Shown: piece after piece, positions 39,746 to 48,290 of the stretch
How the letters are laid out: each line of letters starts with the position of its first letter
Position numbering within the stretch: position 1 is the stretch's first letter
From: Chelatococcus albus
GTDB lineage: Bacteria > Pseudomonadota > Alphaproteobacteria > Rhizobiales > Beijerinckiaceae
Assembly: GCF_030067675.1 (NCBI RefSeq)
Contig: NZ_JASJEV010000003.1
Span: 124,001-188,000, forward strand
Direction of reading: 5' to 3'
Length of the DNA: 64,000 nt
Program-made: the position numbers and the translations under genes
Notes under the pieces: model-generated
Told to the model about the DNA's origin: nothing
What the model saw: only the letters and a program-made list of their open reading frames with translations
Databases searched by the model: none

Positions 39746-41335
39746 TCAGAACAGGCTGCCCTGGCTCGCTCCGCCCGTCTTCGGCCTTGGCGCCGCCTTC
39801 GCCGCCGGCGCGGGTTTCGCGCGTTGGGGCACGGGCCCACCGTCCGCCGTCGCCGCCACCTCGCCGTCGGCAAAGACGATGGCGAGCCCCATCCCCGGCA
39901 TCACCGCGGCGGCGCTGCGCACCGGCCGGCGCGCGGTGTCGAGCACCAGCGTATAGCCGCGGGCAAGGACGCCCTTGTGGCTCAGGCCCTCCACCAGCTT
40001 CCACATGGCTCCGAGGCGCGTCGCCTCCGTGCGCAGGCGGGCCCGATGCGCGCGCCCCAGGCGCTCGCCGGCCGCGATCAGCCGCTCGCTGCCGCGATCG
40101 AGGCGCAGCACGATGGGCTGGGCCGTCAGCCGCGTGGCGATGCGCACGAAGGCATTGGTGCGGCGCTGCGTGTTGGCGGCGAGACCGGCGACCAGCCGTT
40201 GCCCGAAACCGTCCAGCCGCGCTCGCGTGGCGGCGAGCCGGGCCGCGGGTGACAGCCGTGCGAGACGCTGCACCGCCTCGTTCAAGGCCACTTCGTGCCG
40301 GCGGGCGTTGGCGCGCAGCGCATGGACGAGCTTGCCCCCGGCGAGATCGAGGCGCTGGCGCGGCCTCGACAGGAGGTCTTCCGGCCCGGGCAGGGCGCGC
40401 GCGGCCGAGCGAAGTTCGGTGCGGTGCCGATCGAGATAGCGCAGGACGGCGCCCACCTGCCGGCGGGCGAGGTCGCCCACCTGCGCCACGAGTTCGGAGC
40501 GGACGGGCACGACCTTCTCGGCCGCCCCCGTCGGCGTTGGGGCGCGCAGGTCGGCGGCGAGATCGATCAACGTCCAGTCCGTCTCGTGCCCCACCGCCGA
40601 GACGAGCGGAATGTCGCTCTCGGCGGCCGCACGGACGACGATCTCCTCGTTGAAGCTCCACAGGTCCTCGAGTGAGCCGCCGCCGCGTGCCACGATGACC
40701 ACATCCGGCCTCGGGATCGCGCCACCCGCCGGCAGCGCGTTGAAACCGCGGATCGCGGCGGCGACTTCCGCAGCGCTCGTTTCGCCCTGCACGCGCACGG
40801 GCCAGACGAGCACGTGGCGGGGAAAGCGATCCTCGAGACGGTGCAGGATGTCGCGGATGACGGCGCCCGTCGGCGAGGTGACGACGCCGATGACGGCTGG
40901 GAGATAGGGCAGGAGCTGCTTGCGCGCCTCGTCGAACAGGCCCTCGGCCGCGAGCTTGCGCCGCCGCTCCTCGAGGATCGCCATCAGGGCCCCGAGCCCG
41001 GCGGGCTCGATCGTGTCGATCACGATCTGATATTTCGACGAGCTGGGGAAGGTCGTGATCTTGCCGGTGACGACGACCTCCAGCCCTTCCTGTGGCTTCA
41101 CCTTGAGGCGCTGGAACACGCCCTTCCAGATCACCGCCTCGATCTTGGCGCCCTCGTCCTTGAGGGCGAAGTAGCAATGGCCGGAGGAATGCGGCCCGCG
41201 ATAGCCGGACACCTCGCCCCGCAGGCGCACATAGCCGAAGGCGTCCTCCAGCGTGCGCTTCAGCGCCCCGGACAGGCCGGAGACGGTCCACTCCTGGATG
41301 TTGGTGACGGCTTCGTCGCGACTCAACGGGCTCAT
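39746..41335 (-). CDS. xseA: exodeoxyribonuclease VII large subunit
   Basis: A 529-residue large subunit of exonuclease VII, which degrades single-stranded DNA. An N-terminal OB fold ([33 protein letters not shown], split here for length in residues 17-50) binds ssDNA. The catalytic domain carries [38 protein letters not shown] and [20 protein letters not shown], then a long helical coiled coil. The Pro/Ala/Lys-rich C-terminus ends in SQGSLF. The small subunit XseB is not in the window. Length is slightly above the usual ~450 because of the tail. Confidence 0.96.
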   Translation of the reverse strand: MSPLSRDEAVTNIQEWTVSGLSGALKRTLEDAFGYVRLRGEVSGYRGPHSSGHCYFALKDEGAKIEAVIWKGVFQRLKVKPQEGLEVVVTGKITTFPSSSKYQIVIDTIEPAGLGALMAILEERRRKLAAEGLFDEARKQLLPYLPAVIGVVTSPTGAVIRDILHRLEDRFPRHVLVWPVRVQGETSAAEVAAAIRGFNALPAGGAIPRPDVVIVARGGGSLEDLWSFNEEIVVRAAAESDIPLVSAVGHETDWTLIDLAADLRAPTPTGAAEKVVPVRSELVAQVGDLARRQVGAVLRYLDRHRTELRSAARALPGPEDLLSRPRQRLDLAGGKLVHALRANARRHEVALNEAVQRLARLSPAARLAATRARLDGFGQRLVAGLAANTQRRTNAFVRIATRLTAQPIVLRLDRGSERLIAAGERLGRAHRARLRTEATRLGAMWKLVEGLSHKGVLARGYTLVLDTARRPVRSAAAVMPGMGLAIVFADGEVAATADGGPVPQRAKPAPAAKAAPRPKTGGASQGSLF

Positions 41336-41493
41336 GGCGGCCGACCATAGGCCCTCCCGCGCGAAGCGTCACGCAAGGCGCGCAAATCCCCTCCCTCGCG
41401 CCGTCGGCCCCTCCTGCCGAACGCAATGCGGCGGCGCGGGCGCAAGGGCGAAGCCCCCCCCTGTCCCGCCCCGCAGCCGGTGGCCGCCACGCC

Positions 41494-42627
41494 TCACGCC
41501 GCGGCGTCCTTGCGCATCTTGAAGCGCTCGACGAGCTTGCCGACGGTCTCGCGGAAACCACTGTACTCGAGCTCGGCATAGGGTAGCATGGCCGCGCCCG
41601 ACCAGCCCTGGCTGCGCATCTCGATCGCCTTCTGCTGCGCGCGCCGCCGCACCTCGTCCCAGGCGGGATTGCCGAAGAAATCGGTGTAGCCCGAGGAGAA
41701 GCGGCCGGCCCGGTCGAGCGAGAAGCCGGTGCAGGAGACGATCGGCAGGCAATACATCCCGGTTACTGCGGTGTTCAGCGGCACCGGCATGAGGGGCATG
41801 ACGTGCGAGCCGCGCGCGTCGCCGCCGACGTAATGCGCCTTGGCGAAGGGCGACAGGAGCTCTTCCGGCGCCGGGAAGATGCCCTGGTTGCGCACCAGCG
41901 CCACGGGATCATCCTTGCCCGTGTACTTGCCGGCGATGGCGTGCAGCCGCTGCGCCGAGACGGCCACCGCCTGCTCGCCGTGGGTGCGCGAGATGATCGC
42001 GTCGATGCCGAAGCGTTCGTTGTCGCGCAGGAGAGCGGCGATGTGATAGGCGTCCTCCGGCGCGTCGAGCTCGAGGATGCTGTCGCCCTTCGTGTTGTCC
42101 ATGTCGATGATGCGGAAGCGGAAGCCCTTGATCATCTGCGGCAGCATCAGCCCGGCACAGTACATGGGATCGGCGAAGGCGAGGTACAGCGGCAGGTTGT
42201 AGGCTCCCGGGCCGCATTTGTCGGCGGCCAGGACCATGAAGGATTCGGCCGGGCGATGGCCGGCAAGCGTATGGTCGAACTCGATCTCGGCGACCGCCGG
42301 GCCTGCGCCGCGCAGATTGCCCGAGGGAGCGTCGACGAGGAGATCCTGGCCGGCACCGTAGAGCCCGTCCTCCCTGGCGATCTGCGTCGCCTTCATGAAG
42401 GTGTTCCACGCGAAGCGATGGATCTCGGGGTGTCCCTTGCCGCGCCGGTGGCTCATGATGAGGGCGATATCGTCGCCGGTATGCGCCACGAAGCCGTCGA
42501 TGAGGAGGTCGCGCTCCTGCGCCTCCGCAACCTCCGACCGCGCACAGGCGAGCATCCTCTCCGAAGGCTTGGTATGGCCGCCGATCGAACCCACGTCGGC
42601 TTTGATCACGGAGAGCGTAATCCGCAT
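41494..42627 (-). CDS. bifunctional fructose-1,6-bisphosphate aldolase/phosphatase (archaeal type)
   Basis: A 377-residue class V FBPase of the archaeal FBPA/P family, which both condenses triose phosphates and hydrolyses FBP, a one-way gluconeogenic step. The active-site set of the Sulfolobus enzyme can be placed at an offset of about +6: D11, H18, D52, D53, Q94, D136, Y235, the Schiff-base K238 (KYTGKDDPVAL), D239 and D240. The family is typical of archaea and some deep-branching or thermophilic bacteria and is patchy in Proteobacteria, so transfer is possible. Codon use looks like the neighbours. It lies between xseA and purD, divergent from purD. Confidence 0.92.
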   Translation of the reverse strand: MRITLSVIKADVGSIGGHTKPSERMLACARSEVAEAQERDLLIDGFVAHTGDDIALIMSHRRGKGHPEIHRFAWNTFMKATQIAREDGLYGAGQDLLVDAPSGNLRGAGPAVAEIEFDHTLAGHRPAESFMVLAADKCGPGAYNLPLYLAFADPMYCAGLMLPQMIKGFRFRIIDMDNTKGDSILELDAPEDAYHIAALLRDNERFGIDAIISRTHGEQAVAVSAQRLHAIAGKYTGKDDPVALVRNQGIFPAPEELLSPFAKAHYVGGDARGSHVMPLMPVPLNTAVTGMYCLPIVSCTGFSLDRAGRFSSGYTDFFGNPAWDEVRRRAQQKAIEMRSQGWSGAAMLPYAELEYSGFRETVGKLVERFKMRKDAAA

Positions 42628-43000
42628 GGCTGACCTCCGTCGTGCCGCGCCCGCCCCCTTTCAGCCCCGCTCTTGTCTATCATGCGCCGCGACGGCGGGC
42701 GATCCAACAGCCTCCATCCGTTGGCGTCATCGTGCCAATGCATCTTCCGCAGACACCGGCGCCTCTTGCGACGTAGGACGACGCCCAAGCTCACATGCGG
42801 CAAGGAGGGTACGATGATCAGGCTACCCATCCTGCGCCTACCCCTGCACCATGTGTCGCCCCGCTCCCCCGAAGGTTGGCGCTGGATCGGCCGCTACCCA
42901 CCCATTGCGCGGCACGCCCCCGAAGGCTAGTGGATCCCCACCACGCGGCGCCCGCGGACGGCGGGTGCCGGTCCCGGTGCGGCGCACGAAGAAGAAGCGC
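42628..43000. other. 373-base divergent region between FBPA/P gene and purD
   Basis: No gene could be supported here; short open frames on both strands are Arg/Pro-rich and look like noise. An inverted repeat TTGGC-N8-GCCAA lies at 42721-42738, about 100 bases before the aldolase/phosphatase start, and might be an operator. The purD side has only a weak ribosome site (GAAGAAG). Confidence 0.5.
42721..42738. promoter_or_regulatory. inverted repeat TTGGC-N8-GCCAA
   Basis: TTGGC at 42721-42725 and GCCAA at 42734-42738, with eight bases between, form a dyad ~95-110 bases upstream of the FBPA/P start codon. The arms are short and no known regulator is matched; it is noted because it is the only clear dyad in the gap. 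Confidence 0.2.
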
Positions 43001-44275
43001 ATGAACATCCTCCTCATCGGTTCGGGCGGGCGCGAGCACGCGCTCGCATGGAAGCTCTCGGCGAGCCCGCTGTGCGACAGGCTCTTCATTGCCCCAGGCA
43101 ATCCCGGCACGGCGCAATGCGGCGAGAACGCCGCGCTCGACGTCGCCGACCACGCGGCGGTGATCGCCTTCTGCCGCACGAGGGGCATCGATTTCGTCGT
43201 CGTCGGACCGGAGGCGCCGCTCGTCGCCGGCATCGTCGACGATCTGACGGCCGCCGGCATCAAGGCCTTCGGGCCCAGGCGCATTCCCGCGCAGCTCGAA
43301 GGCTCCAAGGCCTTCACGAAGGAGCTGTGCCGGGAGTTCGGCATCCCGACGGCCGCCTTCGCCCGGTTCACGGATGAGGCTGCGGCTGCGGCCTATGTGC
43401 GGGCGCAGGGGGCACCCATCGTCGTCAAGGCCGACGGGCTCGCCGCCGGCAAGGGCGTCGTCGTCGCGACTTCCGTCGAAGAGGCGGAAGCCGCCGTCGC
43501 CATGATGTTTTCCGGCGGGCTTGGCGCGGCCGGCGCAGAGGTGGTCATCGAGGAATGCATGGTGGGCGAGGAGGCGAGCTTCTTCGCGCTCTCGGACGGC
43601 ACGCACGCCATCCCCCTCGCCTCGGCGCAGGACCACAAGCGCGTCTTCGACGGGGACGAGGGGCCGAACACGGGCGGCATGGGCGCCTATTCGCCCGCTC
43701 CCGTCATGACGTCTGCTCTCGAAGAGCGCGTCATGCGCGAGATCGTGCAGCCGACGGTGGCGGGGCTGAAGGCGCGCGGCACGCCCTATGTCGGTGTGCT
43801 CTACGCGGGGCTGATGATCACGGCCGAAGGGCCGAAGCTCATCGAGTACAATGTCCGCTTCGGCGACCCCGAGGCGCAGGTGCTGATGCCGCGCATGAAG
43901 ACAGACCTCGTCGCCGCCATGCTCGCCTGCTGTGACGGCATGCTCCACGATTTCGACGTGCGCTGGTGGGACGAGACGGCGCTCACCGTCGTCATGGCCG
44001 CCCGGGGCTATCCCGGCGCCGTCGAGAAGGGTTCGGAGATCAGGGGCATCGCCGAGGCCGAGGCGCTTGATGACGTCATCGTCTTCCACGCCGGCACGAA
44101 GCAGGACGGTGCGAGGCTCCTCGCCAACGGCGGGCGCGTGCTCAACGTCACCGCCACCGGCAGGACGGCGACCGAGGCGCAGAGGCGCGCCTACGAGGCC
44201 GTGGCCAGGATCGACTGGCCGGAGGGCTTCTGCCGCAGGGACATCGGCTGGCGCGCCGTCGCCCGGGAGGGGTGA
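43001..44275 (+). CDS. purD: phosphoribosylamine-glycine ligase
   Basis: A 424-residue ATP-grasp enzyme that joins glycine to phosphoribosylamine in purine synthesis. The N-terminus [19 protein letters not shown] is diagnostic and fixes the start at 43001, although the frame is open to 42851. The ATP-binding parts include [31 protein letters not shown] and [18 protein letters not shown]. Purine synthesis uses glycine, which the gcv operon in this window degrades, but the two are not linked physically. Confidence 0.97.
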   Translation: MNILLIGSGGREHALAWKLSASPLCDRLFIAPGNPGTAQCGENAALDVADHAAVIAFCRTRGIDFVVVGPEAPLVAGIVDDLTAAGIKAFGPRRIPAQLEGSKAFTKELCREFGIPTAAFARFTDEAAAAAYVRAQGAPIVVKADGLAAGKGVVVATSVEEAEAAVAMMFSGGLGAAGAEVVIEECMVGEEASFFALSDGTHAIPLASAQDHKRVFDGDEGPNTGGMGAYSPAPVMTSALEERVMREIVQPTVAGLKARGTPYVGVLYAGLMITAEGPKLIEYNVRFGDPEAQVLMPRMKTDLVAAMLACCDGMLHDFDVRWWDETALTVVMAARGYPGAVEKGSEIRGIAEAEALDDVIVFHAGTKQDGARLLANGGRVLNVTATGRTATEAQRRAYEAVARIDWPEGFCRRDIGWRAVAREG

Positions 44276-44331
44276 CGCCGCCGCCGGACGCGCTATCGTG
44301 CCGTGGCCACGTCTCGTCAGCGGAGTGCGCC

Positions 44332-45240
44332 ATGGCCGAGAGCCACGATCTCTTTCCCGGCTTCGAAACGCATTGGATCGACACCGGCGCGGGGAAGATC
44401 TTCACCCGCTCCGGCGGCTCCGGCCCGCCGCTCGTCCTGCTGCACGGCTTTCCCCAGACGCACGCGGCCTTTCACCGCGTGGCGGGCCGGCTTGCGGAGC
44501 ATTTCAGCGTCGTCCTCATGGATCTGCGCGGCTACGGCTGGTCCGCCGCGCCGCCTGGCGACGCGGACCACGTCACCTACAGCAAGCGCGAGATGGCGAA
44601 GGACGTGATCGCCGTCATGGAGAAGCTCGGTCATGCGCGCTTCGCCCTTGCCGGGCATGATCGCGGCGCGCGCGTGGGCTACCGCCTCGCCCTCGACCAT
44701 CCCGGTCGGCTGTCCCGTCTCGTCCTCCTCGACATCCTGCCGACCTTCTTCGTCTGGCAGCAGATCGAGGAGGGCGTCTTCCCCGCGGCACACTGGGAGT
44801 TCCTGGCGCGGCCCGCCCCGGAACCCGAGGACGAGATCAAGCGCCACCCTCTGCCCTATTTCGACGGGCTCCTGGCTAAATGGTCGAAGGCCGGCAACCT
44901 GTCGGCCTTCGATCCGCGGGCGCTCGCGAGCTACCACGCAAGCTGCAACGAGCCCACGCGCATCCACGCTTTCTGTGAGGACTACCGCGCCGGCCGCACG
45001 GTCGACGTCGCACAGGACCGTGCGGATCTCGCCGCCGGCCGCACCATCGACTGCCCGGTGCAGGCGATCTGGGGCGAGTTCTACCTCGTCACGGGCGGGA
45101 CCGATCCGCTCGACGTCTGGCGCCGGACCTTCGCCCCCAAGGCCGTCGGCAGCAAGGTCCCGTCCGCCCATTTCGTCGTGGAGGAAGCGCCTGCCGAGGC
45201 GCTCGCCGCCATGATCCCCTTCCTGGAGGCGAGGACCTGA
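44332..45240 (+). CDS. alpha/beta hydrolase, haloacetate (fluoroacetate) dehalogenase-like
   Basis: A 302-residue alpha/beta hydrolase with a helical cap. Residues match the fluoroacetate dehalogenase of Rhodopseudomonas palustris nearly position for position: nucleophile D110, R111, R114, D134, H154, W155, Y218 and H280. In that enzyme R111/R114 bind the carboxylate and H-W-Y bind the departing fluoride. So a dehalogenase is likely, though haloacetate range and natural substrate cannot be told. It starts 57 bases after purD; the next gene overlaps its stop by one base (TGATG). Confidence 0.85.
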   Translation: MAESHDLFPGFETHWIDTGAGKIFTRSGGSGPPLVLLHGFPQTHAAFHRVAGRLAEHFSVVLMDLRGYGWSAAPPGDADHVTYSKREMAKDVIAVMEKLGHARFALAGHDRGARVGYRLALDHPGRLSRLVLLDILPTFFVWQQIEEGVFPAAHWEFLARPAPEPEDEIKRHPLPYFDGLLAKWSKAGNLSAFDPRALASYHASCNEPTRIHAFCEDYRAGRTVDVAQDRADLAAGRTIDCPVQAIWGEFYLVTGGTDPLDVWRRTFAPKAVGSKVPSAHFVVEEAPAEALAAMIPFLEART

Positions 45241-45701
45241 TGATCTTTCGCGATGCCCGCAGGGAGGATCTCGCCGCCATCGTGGCACTCCTCGCCGATG
45301 ACCCGCTCGGCGCCACGCGCGAGACGACGGACGAGGCAGTGGCAGAGGCCTATCATGCCGCCTTCGAGGCGATCGAGCGCGACTCTAACAACCGGCTCCT
45401 TGTGATGGAGGACGAGGGCACCGTCGTCGGCTGCCTGCAGCTCACCTTCATCCCCGGCATGACCTGTAGCGGCGGCATGCGCGCCCAGATCGAGGGCGTG
45501 CGTGTCGCTGCGAGCCACCGGGGGCGCGGCCTCGGCCGCCGGGCCTTCGCCTGGGCAGTGGACGAGGCGCGGCGACACGGCGCACGCCTTGTTCAGCTCA
45601 CCACCAACAAGGCCCGGCCCGATGCCAAACGTTTCCACGAAAGCCTCGGCTTCGTCGCCTCGCACGAGGGCATGAAGCTCGATCTCGGAGCCGGAGCATG
45701 A
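45240..45701 (+). CDS. GNAT family N-acetyltransferase
   Basis: A 153-residue GNAT with the acetyl-CoA loop RGRGLGRRAFAWAVDEARR and the fold-closing KRFHESLGFVASHEGMKL. It is of the small-molecule or amino-acid-acetylating type (IFRDARREDLAAIVALLADD at the start). It overlaps the dehalogenase-like gene by one base and the next gene by four (ATGA), so the three are translationally coupled. The substrate is unknown. Confidence 0.9.
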   Translation: MIFRDARREDLAAIVALLADDPLGATRETTDEAVAEAYHAAFEAIERDSNNRLLVMEDEGTVVGCLQLTFIPGMTCSGGMRAQIEGVRVAASHRGRGLGRRAFAWAVDEARRHGARLVQLTTNKARPDAKRFHESLGFVASHEGMKLDLGAGA

Positions 45702-46795
45702 GCAGCGAGCCGCCCGCGATCGACCGGCAGGCTGCCTTCTCCGGCACGCGGGAGGTAGCACCGGCGCTCGCCGTCGACGTCGGCCGCCTCCAAACCTATC
45801 TTGCCGCCCATCTGCCCGGCTTTGCGGGCCCCGTCACACTCCGCCAGTTCAAGGGCGGCCAGTCGAACCCGACCTACCTCGTGGAGACGCCCCAGCGCGT
45901 CTACGTGCTGCGCCGCAAGCCGCCGGGGCGGCTCCTCGCCTCAGCCCATGCGGTGGACCGGGAGTTCCGCGTCATGCGGGCGCTCTTCGCGCAAGGATTT
46001 CCCGTGGCCGAGCCGCTTGTCTACTGCGGCGACGAAGCGATCATCGGCACCGCCTTCTACGTCATGGCCCACGTGGACGGGCGCGTGATCTGGGAGCCAG
46101 CCGTGCCCGGCGTCTCGATCGCCGAACGCGGCGCCGTCTTCGACGCCATGAACGCCACCATCGCCCGTCTCCACGCCTTCGATCCGGCGGTGATCGGGCT
46201 CGCCGACTTCGGCCGGGCGCAGGGCTACGTCGCGCGCCAGGTCCGGCGCTGGTCGGAGCAGTATCGCGCGAGCTCGGACGAGGCGATCGCCGAGATGGAC
46301 CGCCTCATGGCCTGGCTGCCCGACCATGTGCCGGACAGCCCGCGCGCGGCGGTCGTGCACGGTGATTTCCGCCTCGACAATCTGATCCTCGCGAAGGACC
46401 GCCCGCAGGTGCTTGCCGTCATCGACTGGGAGCTCGCCACGCTCGGCGATCCGATCGCCGACTTCGTCTATCACCTCATGACCTGGGTGATGCCGCCGGC
46501 ACCGACCGGCGCGGGCGTCGGCAGCCTCGTGGGCGTGGATCTCGCCGCCCTCGGCATCCCGACCTTGGAGGACTATGCGGCAACCTACGCGCGCCGGGCT
46601 GGCCTGACCGAGATCCCGCATCTCGACACATACCTCGCCTACAACTTCTTCCGCCTCGCGGCGATCTGCCGGGGCATCGCCGGTCGCGTCCGCGACGGCA
46701 CGGCGACGAGCGACAGCGCGGCCCTGATGGCGACGCAGGTTCGGCCGCTCGCGGCCACCGCATGGCGCTACGCGCAGAAGGCGGGCGCGCGGTAG
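45698..46795 (+). CDS. APH-fold phosphotransferase family protein (ACAD10-type)
   Basis: A 365-residue kinase-like protein of the aminoglycoside phosphotransferase fold. The catalytic loop is HGDFRLDNLI (221-230) and the metal-binding aspartate D243 is in VIDWELATLGDP. The N-lobe has the phosphate-binding stretch FKGGQSNPTYLVET. It resembles the kinase-like domain joined to acyl-CoA dehydrogenases in ACAD10, whose bacterial relatives may phosphorylate hydroxy-acyl-CoAs. It overlaps the preceding GNAT gene by four bases. True antibiotic resistance is unlikely. Confidence 0.87.
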   Translation: MSSEPPAIDRQAAFSGTREVAPALAVDVGRLQTYLAAHLPGFAGPVTLRQFKGGQSNPTYLVETPQRVYVLRRKPPGRLLASAHAVDREFRVMRALFAQGFPVAEPLVYCGDEAIIGTAFYVMAHVDGRVIWEPAVPGVSIAERGAVFDAMNATIARLHAFDPAVIGLADFGRAQGYVARQVRRWSEQYRASSDEAIAEMDRLMAWLPDHVPDSPRAAVVHGDFRLDNLILAKDRPQVLAVIDWELATLGDPIADFVYHLMTWVMPPAPTGAGVGSLVGVDLAALGIPTLEDYAATYARRAGLTEIPHLDTYLAYNFFRLAAICRGIAGRVRDGTATSDSAALMATQVRPLAATAWRYAQKAGAR

Positions 46796-46864
46796 CGTCA
46801 CAGCCCTGCCCGTGAAGCCGGAGAGCGGGCTCCCTCCCGCCGCATTTGCCTGTAGCCTGCCGCC

Positions 46865-47803
46865 ATGCGTGCCATCTCTTCCCCCTCCCCGACGGTTGCC
46901 GTCGCCCTGGGCGGCGGAGGCGCGCGGGGGCTCGCCCACGTCGCCGTGCTCGAGGCGTTCGACGAACTCGGCGTGAAGCCGGTCGCCCTCGCCGGCACGT
47001 CGATGGGCGCCATCATCGGCGCGGCCTATGCCGCCGGCCTGACGGGCCGCGAGATCCACGGCCATGTCGCAGACATGCTGCGTGACCGCGCCCAGGTGCT
47101 CGCGCGGCTGCTGCAGGCCCGCGTCGGGCGGCTCTCGCACCTGCTGTCCGGCGTGCTCAGCAATCCCGTGCTCATCGACAGCGAGAAGTTCCTCGACCTC
47201 TTCTGGCCGGCTGCGGTACCCGACCGCTTCGAGGAGCTGCTGCTGCCGCTCGCCGTCGTCGCCACCGACTATTACGCGCGCAGGGAGGTTCTCTTCGACG
47301 AGGGGCCGCTCGTCAGCGCCGTTGCCGCCTCCATGGCCATTCCGGGCCTCGTCAGGCCGGTGGAAATCGGCGGTCGCGTGCTCGTCGACGGCGGCGCCGT
47401 CAATCCCCTGCCCTTCGAGCATCTGATCGGCCGCGCAGACGTGATCGTCGCTGTGGACGTGACCGGGGGGCCGATGCCGGTCGGTGCCAAGGGACGCCGC
47501 AGCGCGCGCCGGGAGCGCACGGCCGTGGACGCGCCGCGGGCGACGCATCCTGCCCTTCCCGATCCGTTCGAGACCATGTTCGGCGCCTCGCTCATCATGC
47601 AGAATGCCATAGTCGCCGAGAAACTGAAGGCCCGCGCGCCCGACGTGCTGGTGCGCCCGGCGGTAGAGGGTTTTCGCGGCCTCGACTTCTTCAAGGCGAG
47701 AGCCATCTTCGCCGCTGCTGTGCCAGCGAAGGACGAGGTGAAGCGCGCCCTGGAGCGCCTGCTGTCGCGTCCCGTCAGCGCCGCTCGCGAAAGAAATCCC
47801 TGA
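46865..47803 (+). CDS. patatin-like phospholipase (RssA-type)
   Basis: A 312-residue patatin-domain serine hydrolase. The oxyanion loop GGGGARG is at 16-22, the nucleophile elbow GTSMG at 44-48 (S46), and the catalytic DGG motif begins at D175 (VDGGAVNP). It has no signal peptide or membrane helix. Substrates may be phospholipids or lysophospholipids. Its stop lies 29 bases inside the convergent tadA gene, so the two 3' ends overlap. Confidence 0.92.
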   Translation: MRAISSPSPTVAVALGGGGARGLAHVAVLEAFDELGVKPVALAGTSMGAIIGAAYAAGLTGREIHGHVADMLRDRAQVLARLLQARVGRLSHLLSGVLSNPVLIDSEKFLDLFWPAAVPDRFEELLLPLAVVATDYYARREVLFDEGPLVSAVAASMAIPGLVRPVEIGGRVLVDGGAVNPLPFEHLIGRADVIVAVDVTGGPMPVGAKGRRSARRERTAVDAPRATHPALPDPFETMFGASLIMQNAIVAEKLKARAPDVLVRPAVEGFRGLDFFKARAIFAAAVPAKDEVKRALERLLSRPVSAARERNP

Positions 47804-48218
47804 GCATCGCGGCGGCCTCGCTCTCGCGGATGCCGCCGTAAACTTCGGGCGCATGGTGGCACGTGGGCGAGGCATAGAAGCGCACGCCGTTCTCCACCGC
47901 CCCGCCCTTGGGATCGGAGGCGGCGAAATAGAGCCGGCGGATGCGCGCGAAGGAGATCGCCGCGGCGCACATCGGGCAGGGTTCGAGCGTCACGTAGAGA
48001 TCGCAGTCGACGAGCCGCTCCGCCTCAATCGCCTCGCAGGCCATGCGGATGGCAAGCATCTCGGCATGGGCGGTCGGATCGTTCAACGCGCGTGTGCGGT
48101 TGCCGGCGCTGCCGATCACGCGGCCGTCGCGCACGATCGCCGCGCCGATCGGCACCTCGCCGCGCGTGGCCGCCGCCCGCGCCTCGCGGAAGGCCGCCTC
48201 CATGCCGTCCACCCGCAT
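47775..48218 (-). CDS. tadA: tRNA-specific adenosine deaminase
   Basis: A 147-residue zinc deaminase that makes inosine at the wobble position 34 of tRNA-Arg(ACG). The zinc motifs are HAE at 51-53 (TAHAEMLAI) and PCPMC at 80-84 (LEPCPMCAAAISFARI). ATG 48218 is chosen; an ATG at 48203 is also possible and has no better ribosome site. Its 3' end overlaps the patatin gene by 29 bases and its start is 72 bases from the divergent pseudouridine synthase gene. Confidence 0.94.
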   Translation of the reverse strand: MRVDGMEAAFREARAAATRGEVPIGAAIVRDGRVIGSAGNRTRALNDPTAHAEMLAIRMACEAIEAERLVDCDLYVTLEPCPMCAAAISFARIRRLYFAASDPKGGAVENGVRFYASPTCHHAPEVYGGIRESEAAAMLRDFFRERR

Positions 48219-48290
48219 TGTCGATTTCGCCGCGCCGTCCTGCACCTGCTCGCCCTCGCTTCGCCGCCGGCACTCTGCTATCACCGCGCA

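Noticed and set aside
42673-42930. 85-codon open frame between the FBPA/P gene and purD
   Set aside because: Arg/Pro-rich composition, no homology that I recognise, overlaps likely promoter region; typical noise in GC-rich DNA.
45698-46795. APH-fold protein as an antibiotic resistance gene
   Set aside because: The kinase motifs fit the ACAD10-like group, and the setting is metabolic rather than a resistance cassette.
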